DNA from: Bacillota bacterium
GTDB taxonomy: Bacteria; Bacillota; Sulfobacillia; Symbiobacteriales; Symbiobacteriaceae
DNA length: 10,760 bases
Assembly: GCA_028287415.1 (NCBI GenBank)
Contig: JAQBPS010000015.1
Coordinates: 1 to 10,760 of the forward strand
Reading direction: 5' to 3'
A model generated the notes under the pieces. The model was not told where the DNA came from. It was given only the letters and a program-made list of their open reading frames with translations, and did not search any database. The translations under genes were made by a program, and so were the position numbers. Of the stretch, positions 6,587 through 10,760 are shown one piece after another (positions within the stretch are counted from its first letter, which is position 1; the number at the start of each line of letters is the position of its first letter).

Positions 6587-7552
6587 TTAGAGGCGGGACT
6601 CCTCCTCGAAGATCTTCGACACGCTCTGGTCCTCATGGATCCGGATCATCGCCTTCGCCAGCAGCGAGGCGACGGTGACCACCTTGAGCTTATCGCCAAG
6701 CTTCTCCCGCTGGATCGGGATCGTGTCGGTGACAACGATCTCCTTGAACGGGCTGTTCGCCAGGCGCTCATAGGCCTGGCCACTGAACACCGGGTGGGAG
6801 CAGGCGGCGTACACCTCCGTGGCGCCCCGCTCAAGCAGGGCATGCGCCCCGTGAACAATCGTACCGGCGGTGTCGATGAGGTCATCGACCATGATTGCCT
6901 GCCGGCCCTTGACGCTGCCGATGATGTTCATCACCTCGGCGATGTTGGGCTCCGGACGGCGCTTGTCGATGATCGCCAGGCCGACGCCCAGTCGCTCGGC
7001 CATGTCGCGGGCCCGAGGCACGCCTCCGGTGTCCGGGGAGACAACCACGGCGTTGCTCAGATTCTTCTGCCTGAAGTATTCCGCCAGCAGCGGCCCGGCG
7101 TTGAGGTGGTCGACCGGGACATCGAAAAAGCCCTGAATCTGTGCCGCATGCAGGTCGATCGTCAGGAGGCGACGGAACCCGGCCGTGATGATCAGGTTAG
7201 CCACCAGTTTGGCGGTGATGGGCTCGCGGCCCCGGGCCTTCCGGTCCTGGCGGGCATATGGATAGTGCGGAACCACGGCGGTGATCCGCCGGGCGCTCGC
7301 TCGGCGCAGAGCGTCACCGATGATCAGCAGTTCCATGAGGTTCTCGTGGATCGGGTCCACACCAGAAGAGAGCACGAAGCAGTCGGTGCCCCGGACGCTC
7401 TCGTTGATGTCGACCCGGATTTCGCCATTGGAGAACCTGCTCACGTTCATGTCACCGAGGCCGATCCCCATTTGCTCCACAATCGCCCTGGCCAGCGGGA
7501 GGTTCGCATTGCCTGAGAAAATCTTCAGCTTCCGATCTGGATAAGGTACCAA
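6587..7552 (-). CDS. prs: Ribose-phosphate pyrophosphokinase (PRPP synthetase)
   Basis: 321 aa from the chosen start (B. subtilis Prs is 317). It makes PRPP from ribose 5-phosphate and ATP for nucleotide, His and Trp synthesis. Diagnostic segments: '[14 protein letters not shown]' at the N-terminus, [20 protein letters not shown] (ATP/flexible-loop region), '[13 protein letters not shown]' with the active-site His, '[12 protein letters not shown]', '[10 protein letters not shown]', and the PRPP-binding loop [10 protein letters not shown]. Slightly unusual local choices are '[12 protein letters not shown]' for the common 'QST..PVN..LM' and 'PHYPYARQ' for 'PYYGYARQ'. The start is TTG at 7552, 8 bases after GGGGAGG; the in-frame GTG at 7558 is only 2 bases from it and less likely, though possible. 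GGGGAGG begins right after the glmU stop, so glmU and prs form one unit. The ctc (L25-type) gene that follows prs in B. subtilis is absent. Confidence 0.97.
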   Translation of the reverse strand: MVPYPDRKLKIFSGNANLPLARAIVEQMGIGLGDMNVSRFSNGEIRVDINESVRGTDCFVLSSGVDPIHENLMELLIIGDALRRASARRITAVVPHYPYARQDRKARGREPITAKLVANLIITAGFRRLLTIDLHAAQIQGFFDVPVDHLNAGPLLAEYFRQKNLSNAVVVSPDTGGVPRARDMAERLGVGLAIIDKRRPEPNIAEVMNIIGSVKGRQAIMVDDLIDTAGTIVHGAHALLERGATEVYAACSHPVFSGQAYERLANSPFKEIVVTDTIPIQREKLGDKLKVVTVASLLAKAMIRIHEDQSVSKIFEEESRL

Positions 7553-7568
7553 CGCCACGTCCTCCCCA

Positions 7569-8969
7569 TTACTTCCGCTCCTTACTGGCCTTCCAGCGGG
7601 CACGCAGCTTGGCTGCGCCCCCCTCCTTGATGACCAGTTCGGCACGTTCCACTGCGAGGCCGTCGGCCGGCACATTCCTGCTCGCCGCCGAACCGGCAGC
7701 GACCAGGGCACCGTCCCCCACCACAATCGGGGCCAGCAGATTTACGTTCGTGCCAATGAAAGCTCCAGCCCCGATCTCGGTCCGGAACTTCTCAAAGCCA
7801 TTGTAGTTTGCCGTGATGGCACCGGCGCCGATGTTCGCCTTCTCGCCGATGGTGACGTCGCCCAGGTAAGAGTGGTGGTGACACTTGACGCCACGCCCCA
7901 CCTTGGCCTTCTTTAGCTCCGCGTAATTGCCAACCTCAACATCGGCCTCCAGCTCACAGCCGGGCCGCAGATGCGCCATCGGGCCGATCTGGCAGTTGGG
8001 CCCCACCTGGGAATCCTCGACCACGGACTGCTCCACCCGGCTGCCGTCGGCGATCCGGGAAGAGTCGATCGTGCTGCCGGGGCCAATCTTGCAGTTGCTG
8101 CCGATCACAGTCTTCCCATGTAGGAAGGTAAACGGCCAGATTGTGGTATCCCGGTCGATCGCAACCTCGTCATCGATAAAGGTCGACTTCGGGTCAATGA
8201 TTGTCACGCCGTTCAGCATGTGGCGCTCCAGGATGCGCCAGCGGAAACGCGCCTCGGCGTCTGCGAGCTGTACCCGGTTGTTGGGCGCGAGCGCCTCCTC
8301 CTCAGAGGCCTCGAGCGCCGCCGTCACCTGTTCGCCGTCCCGCATCAGGATCTCAACGGTCTGCGGGAGGTAGAATTCCTTCTGTGCATTGTTGTTATCA
8401 AGGCGCTGGAGCAAGTTTGTCAGGCCTTCACGCCGGAAGGCGATCACACCCGGCCAGATCTCCCTGATCTGCTTCTGCTCGGGCGTCGCATCCTTCTCCT
8501 CCACAATCCGCTGGAACTTGCCCGTTTCCGGGTCACGTACGACCCTGCCCAGGCCGGTCGGGTCGCTCACCTCAGCGGTGAGCAGCGTCGCGGCTGCGCC
8601 CGACTCCTCATGGCGCTGCATCAGCCTGTGGAATACCTCGGGGCCGAGGAACGGGTTATCGCCAAGCACGACCAACACATGGCCGCCCCGCCGGGCGTCA
8701 ATCTGCGGCGAGGCCTGGCGCACAGCGTGCCCAGTCCCGAGCTGCTCAGTCTGCACGGCATAGTGAACCCGATCGCCCAGGTACTCCCGGAGTCGTTCCT
8801 GCTGGTATCCGACTACCACGACAAGATCTTCAAAGCCGGCGTTGCGGACGTTGTCCACCACATGCCCGATCATGGGCTTTCCGGCAATAGGGTGCATCAC
8901 CTTGATCACGTTCGACTTCATACGGCTACCATGGCCGGCGGCCAGAATCACTACGCTAACGTCAGACAT
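7569..8969 (-). CDS. glmU: Bifunctional GlmU: GlcNAc-1-P uridyltransferase / GlcN-1-P acetyltransferase
   Basis: 466 aa (B. subtilis 456). It makes UDP-GlcNAc for peptidoglycan and other envelope polymers. N-terminal uridyltransferase (1-230): LAAGHGSRM (9-17) with Lys23, [11 protein letters not shown] (73-83), metal-binding Asp104 in 'VLGDNPFLG', GLGRVV (139-144), VEEKDA (156-161) and [10 protein letters not shown] (192-201). C-terminal left-handed beta-helix acetyltransferase (about 250-440): 'RPGCEL', 'GNYAELKK', catalytic His365 in 'CHHHSYLGD', '[13 protein letters not shown]' and Lys394. Divergent points: IWPG at 171-174 where the family has INTG (the Asn contacts sugar), 'NVIKVMH' for 'DLPKVLH', and NYNG for NYDG. 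ATG at 8969 has GGGAGG 6 bases upstream. A sigma-A-like promoter overlaps the spoVG terminator just upstream. The 11-residue extension from 9002 would precede the ribosome site and is rejected. Confidence 0.95.
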   Translation of the reverse strand: MSDVSVVILAAGHGSRMKSNVIKVMHPIAGKPMIGHVVDNVRNAGFEDLVVVVGYQQERLREYLGDRVHYAVQTEQLGTGHAVRQASPQIDARRGGHVLVVLGDNPFLGPEVFHRLMQRHEESGAAATLLTAEVSDPTGLGRVVRDPETGKFQRIVEEKDATPEQKQIREIWPGVIAFRREGLTNLLQRLDNNNAQKEFYLPQTVEILMRDGEQVTAALEASEEEALAPNNRVQLADAEARFRWRILERHMLNGVTIIDPKSTFIDDEVAIDRDTTIWPFTFLHGKTVIGSNCKIGPGSTIDSSRIADGSRVEQSVVEDSQVGPNCQIGPMAHLRPGCELEADVEVGNYAELKKAKVGRGVKCHHHSYLGDVTIGEKANIGAGAITANYNGFEKFRTEIGAGAFIGTNVNLLAPIVVGDGALVAAGSAASRNVPADGLAVERAELVIKEGGAAKLRARWKASKERK

Positions 8970-9000
8970 GGGAACCCTCCCAAGCGCATAATCCGGAGCC

Positions 9001-9028
9001 ATTATACCACAGTCCTATGGCTTGACAA
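9001..9028 (-). promoter_or_regulatory. Sigma-A-type promoter of glmU-prs
   Basis: Minus strand TTGTCA (9023-9028), 16-base spacer, perfect TATAAT (9001-9006), with start near 8994 and a leader of about 25 bases including GGGAGG. The -35 overlaps the T-rich end of the spoVG terminator. Confidence 0.8.
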
Positions 9029-9062
9029 AGGAAAAGACCTGGAGTGCAATTACCTCCAGGTC
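9027..9062 (-). terminator. Intrinsic terminator after spoVG
   Basis: Perfect 9-bp stem GACCTGGAG/CTCCAGGTC (9054-9062 and 9036-9044), 9-base loop, then TTTTCCTTT on the minus strand. It lies about 30 bases after the spoVG stop codon and insulates glmU from spoVG. Confidence 0.92.
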
Positions 9063-9090
9063 CGGGCTTTTGCTGGCAGCGAACCTGCCG

Positions 9091-9369
9091 CTAGACGACC
9101 ATGGGCTCCTTGGCCTCCATCGCGTGGAACGCGTCCAGGACCGCCTTCTGGATGGACTCGCGGGCCTCAGCGGTGATCGGATGCGCCATGTCCTTGTACT
9201 CACCCTCAGCAGTTTTGCGGCGGGGCATGGCCACGAACAGCCCGTTCACGCCCTGCACCACACGCACCTCATGCAGCACGAACATCGCATCAAAGACGAC
9301 CGAGCAGTTGGCCTTGAGCTTGCCCTCAATCCCCGTAACCTTGCGAACCCGGACATCGGTAATCTGCAT
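9091..9369 (-). CDS. spoVG: SpoVG RNA-binding regulator
   Basis: 92 aa, the usual size (B. subtilis 97). The entire sequence follows the family: MQITDVRVRKV start, 'GKLKANCSVVFDAMFVLHEVRV' (residues 17-38), 'GLFVAMPRRKTAEGEYKDMAHPI' (43-65) and the helical tail 'EARESIQKAVLDAF'. SpoVG is a small cytoplasmic nucleic-acid-binding protein affecting sporulation septation, envelope and virulence functions; binding to RNA and DNA has been reported for family members. I chose the ATG at 9369 with GAGGAGG 8 bases upstream; an ATG at 9411 would place residues over the predicted promoter. It is a single-gene unit with its own sigma-H-like promoter and terminator. In B. subtilis it follows purR-yabJ; here those genes are absent and a divergent unknown gene lies upstream. 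Confidence 0.98.
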   Translation of the reverse strand: MQITDVRVRKVTGIEGKLKANCSVVFDAMFVLHEVRVVQGVNGLFVAMPRRKTAEGEYKDMAHPITAEARESIQKAVLDAFHAMEAKEPMVV

Positions 9370-9389
9370 GGTGGCATCCTCCTCAAACG

Positions 9390-9415
9390 GTTTGTGAGAA
9401 AGGATTTCCACAAAC
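9390..9415 (-). promoter_or_regulatory. Inverted repeat over the spoVG promoter, possible operator
   Basis: GTTTGTG (9390-9396) and CACAAAC (9409-9415) form a perfect 7-bp inverted repeat separated by 12 bases. One arm overlaps the predicted -10 element and the other lies around or just after the transcription start, ahead of the ribosome site. A dimeric repressor could bind here; in B. subtilis spoVG is repressed by AbrB, but AbrB has no strict palindromic consensus, so the regulator is unknown. It could also form a leader hairpin. Confidence 0.5.
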
Positions 9416-9432
9416 TACCAGTTATTCCCTGC
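9404..9432 (-). promoter_or_regulatory. Candidate sigma-H promoter of spoVG
   Basis: Minus strand GCAGGGAAT (9424-9432), 12-base spacer, GTGGAAAT (9404-9411). Against the sigma-H consensus RNAGGAWWW and RNNGAAT, each element has one mismatch and the spacing is correct. spoVG of B. subtilis is a classic sigma-H-dependent gene with very similar elements. Start would be about 9397, leaving a 28-base leader. Confidence 0.6.
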
Positions 9433-9587
9433 TGGCGAAACGCGAATTTAGATTCTGTTCGCCTTTATTTCGGTGGCCGCATCACACGCCAGCCGGAAGA
9501 GAGCCACTGCCACGTCCCCTGTCAACCCGAACGCCATCGACAATCGCCCGGCCTGCCCGGCGGCATAGAATAGACGGGGTGATCGAT

Positions 9588-9968
9588 ATGCAGGGACCCG
9601 GCCCCAGCCTCGGCTCACCCGCCGTGGTGGGACCGCAGCGCGGGCCAGTTTTTTGTTTCGTCGGGACCGTCCACCTGTTGGACCTGCTCCAGACAACCAG
9701 GCCCGGGTCCGTCATCGGTCACCTGAACACCGCCATTGGCGTCGCCGTTCCGCTGGTCCAGTCGAGCCCCGCCCCCCTGGGCTCCGGCACGCTGGCAACG
9801 CTCGACCGGCAGCTCGCCACCGTCTGCGGCAACCTGCTTTTCCTCGATGAGCGCCTCGCAGTTGATGTCGCTTATGTAAGCCCTGGCACCCGCGCAGCAA
9901 CGCCAGGGGTCTCGCCCCTGGCGTTGGTCGCAATGGCGCTGTTAGGCCTGCTGCCCGCTGTTGGTTGA
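9588..9968 (+). CDS. Hypothetical protein, divergent from spoVG
   Basis: 126 aa on the plus strand; not recognised. Support for a real gene: the ATG at 9588 is preceded by GGGGTGATC, which can pair almost fully with the 16S 3' end at good spacing; the frame is open with GC-rich third positions (roughly three quarters G or C by eye); and the protein has an alternating hydrophobic pattern. The N-terminal 14 residues are Gly/Pro-rich, followed by 'VFCFVGTVHLLDLL' and 'GSVIGHLNTAIGVAVPLV' and then a less regular tail. The VG..H-hydrophobic...IGH..N layout is weakly reminiscent of short spore-germination GerP proteins (GerPB/GerPD), but this is only a visual impression. The last 27 bases overlap the 3' end of the opposing small membrane-protein gene, and a 12-bp perfect hairpin lies within codons near the end, which makes the C-terminus the least certain part. 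A GTG at 9579 is an alternative start. Confidence 0.5.
   Translation: MQGPGPSLGSPAVVGPQRGPVFCFVGTVHLLDLLQTTRPGSVIGHLNTAIGVAVPLVQSSPAPLGSGTLATLDRQLATVCGNLLFLDERLAVDVAYVSPGTRAATPGVSPLALVAMALLGLLPAVG
9898..9926. terminator. Perfect 12-bp hairpin between convergent genes
   Basis: CAACGCCAGGGG and CCCCTGGCGTTG form a 12-bp perfect stem around TCTCG. It lies 15 bases after the stop codon of the minus-strand small membrane protein and inside the last part of the plus-strand gene. No T-run follows on either strand, so it is a U-less hairpin that may act as a 3' end or Rho-assisted terminator for the ilvA-like operon. Confidence 0.6.
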
Positions 9969-10172
9969 ACGGGACTGGTACTCGAGGTAGGCGACCCCGG
10001 CGCCACCCGCGCCCACGGTCAGCAACCCCAGCACGATGGCAGTCAGGGGCAGGTGCAGCCATAATGGCAGCGAAGCGGCCTGGAGCGCCTCCATGGCGCC
10101 TACCATCAGCAGCGCCAGCAGCACTCCTGCCCCTGCCGCATTGCGATACCATTCGCCCGACCGCTTTACCAT
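9942..10172 (-). CDS. Small two-helix membrane protein, unknown function
   Basis: 76 aa. A short basic N-terminus (MVKRSGEWYRNAAG) precedes two hydrophobic segments, about residues 12-30 and 39-63, joined by a short 'LQAASLPLWLHL' turn; a hydrophilic tail 'EYQSRSTNSGQQA' follows. The layout suggests both ends in the cytoplasm. No family recognised. I prefer the ATG at 10172 because GGAGG lies 8 bases upstream; the ATG at 10178 (two residues longer) is only 2 bases from it. The GGAGG sits directly after the threonine dehydratase stop, so the two are probably co-transcribed. Its 3' end overlaps the convergent plus-strand gene by 27 bases. Confidence 0.65.
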   Translation of the reverse strand: MVKRSGEWYRNAAGAGVLLALLMVGAMEALQAASLPLWLHLPLTAIVLGLLTVGAGGAGVAYLEYQSRSTNSGQQA

Positions 10173-10187
10173 AGCCATTACCTCCAG

Positions 10188-10760
10188 TTACCAGTCGTTC
10201 GGCCGGAACGGCGGGATCACCGTTACGTGGTAGCCGTCCCCCCGCAGAACCGCGAGGATCTCCGCAACGTGTCGGGAATCCCGGGTCTCCAGCGACAGGT
10301 CGATTTCAACCTCGCCAACCGTCGCCTTGTTCAGCCACCGCTCGTGGTGCACTTCAATGACATTCGCACCCGCTGCGGCCACGGTCGCCAGAAGCCGCTG
10401 CAAGCCGCCTGGGCGGTCCGGCACAAAGGTGGTGAGGCGCATGTACCGCCCCCCCTTGACGAGGCCACGCTCGATGATCCTGGACATGACGTTCACATCG
10501 ATATTCCCGCCGGACAGCACGACGCACACGGGCCCGGTAACGTTGGCTGCCTTGCCGCCCAACAGGGCCGCCAGCCCCACGGCGCCGGCGCCCTCGACCA
10601 TCAGCTTGGCCCGCTCCAAAAGCACCAGGATCGACTGGGCGATCTCTTCCTCCTCGACCAGCACAACCTCGTCGACATACTGCTGGATCAGAGCCCAGTT
10701 CAAGGTACCCGGCCGCTTGATGGCAATGCCGTCGGCGATGGTCCGGACGGAGTCGGTGCC
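10188..10760 (-). CDS. ilvA: Threonine dehydratase with ACT domain, C-terminal part
   Basis: The 3' 190 codons are present; the start and the PLP-lysine region lie beyond the right edge. The fragment begins GTDSVRTIADGIAIKRPGTL and continues through the end of the PLP-fold: 'EEEIAQSILVLLERAKLMVEGAGAVGLAALL' and the SGGNIDVNVM phosphate-binding-type motif. From about residue 100 of the fragment there is a single ACT domain ('YMRLTTFVPDRPGGLQRLLATVAAAGANVIEVHHERW' in pattern). The enzyme deaminates threonine to 2-oxobutanoate, the first step to isoleucine. A single short ACT domain is the layout of the approximately 400-aa Firmicute/TdcB-like class rather than the E. coli IlvA with its longer double regulatory domain, so the gene could equally be called tdcB. 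It is followed at once by the small membrane-protein gene. Confidence 0.93.
   Translation of the reverse strand, partial: GTDSVRTIADGIAIKRPGTLNWALIQQYVDEVVLVEEEEIAQSILVLLERAKLMVEGAGAVGLAALLGGKAANVTGPVCVVLSGGNIDVNVMSRIIERGLVKGGRYMRLTTFVPDRPGGLQRLLATVAAAGANVIEVHHERWLNKATVGEVEIDLSLETRDSRHVAEILAVLRGDGYHVTVIPPFRPNDW

Noticed and set aside
8220..9176. 318-codon plus-strand frame opposite glmU and spoVG
   Set aside because: Crosses two good genes, a terminator and a promoter on the other strand; composition is that of a shadow frame.
9512..9530. TTGACA on the minus strand upstream of spoVG as a sigma-A -35
   Set aside because: No acceptable -10 lies 15-19 bases downstream; the sigma-H-like elements nearer the gene are a better fit.
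9564..9572. CATAGAATA upstream of the plus-strand unknown gene as a sigma-K type -10
   Set aside because: The CATAnnnTA pattern fits, but no AC-type -35 exists at the right distance and transcription would begin inside the ribosome site.
9448..9715. Two minus-strand frames of 77-82 codons upstream of spoVG
   Set aside because: No ribosome sites, Arg/Pro-rich products, and they conflict with the better-supported divergent plus-strand gene.

Overview
The window looks like a chromosomal segment of a high-GC, endospore-forming Firmicute. Reading the minus strand 5' to 3', the order is spoVG - glmU - prs - pth - (small PrsW-like gene) - fin - mfd - spoVT - spoVB/yabM-like. This is the well-known Bacillus subtilis order spoVG-gcaD(glmU)-prs-ctc-pth(spoVC)-fin(yabK)-mfd-spoVT-yabM, with ctc missing and one extra membrane-protein gene inserted. 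High GC, GC-rich third codon positions, TTG starts and three sporulation genes suggest a deep-branching spore-former such as Symbiobacterium. That genus assignment is inference from style and gene order, not from a search.

Layout from the right edge, on the minus strand unless stated: the 3' part of a threonine dehydratase gene with an ACT domain runs off the window at 10760, followed directly by a 76-aa two-helix membrane protein. A plus-strand gene of unknown function (9588-9968) converges on that small gene and overlaps its 3' end; it is divergent from spoVG. The gap between it and spoVG holds a sigma-H-like promoter with an inverted repeat across its -10 region. spoVG ends at a strong intrinsic terminator whose U-tract merges with a sigma-A-like promoter for glmU. 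glmU and prs are nearly contiguous. A GC-rich palindrome separates prs from pth. pth is followed by a 148-aa PrsW-type membrane protein whose stop codon lies 4 bases before the fin start. A near-consensus sigma-A promoter beginning at the fin stop codon and a leader with a 13-bp imperfect hairpin precede mfd. spoVT has its own sigma-G-like promoter and ends at a textbook terminator. The left edge holds the N-terminal 161 codons of a SpoVB/YabM/MurJ-type polytopic membrane protein.

The block mixes housekeeping functions (UDP-GlcNAc and PRPP synthesis, peptidyl-tRNA recycling, transcription-coupled repair) with sporulation control (SpoVG, Fin, SpoVT, SpoVB-like). The predicted promoters divide it into spoVG; glmU-prs(-pth); pth-prsW-like-fin; mfd; spoVT; and spoVB-like units. 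The most unusual item is the PrsW-like putative intramembrane protease that appears translationally coupled to Fin, an anti-sigma-F factor. PrsW proteins are known for cutting anti-sigma factors, so the pairing is suggestive, but a functional link is untested. The GlmU has substitutions at positions that are normally near-invariant. No tRNA, rRNA, CRISPR array, insertion sequence or phage gene was seen.
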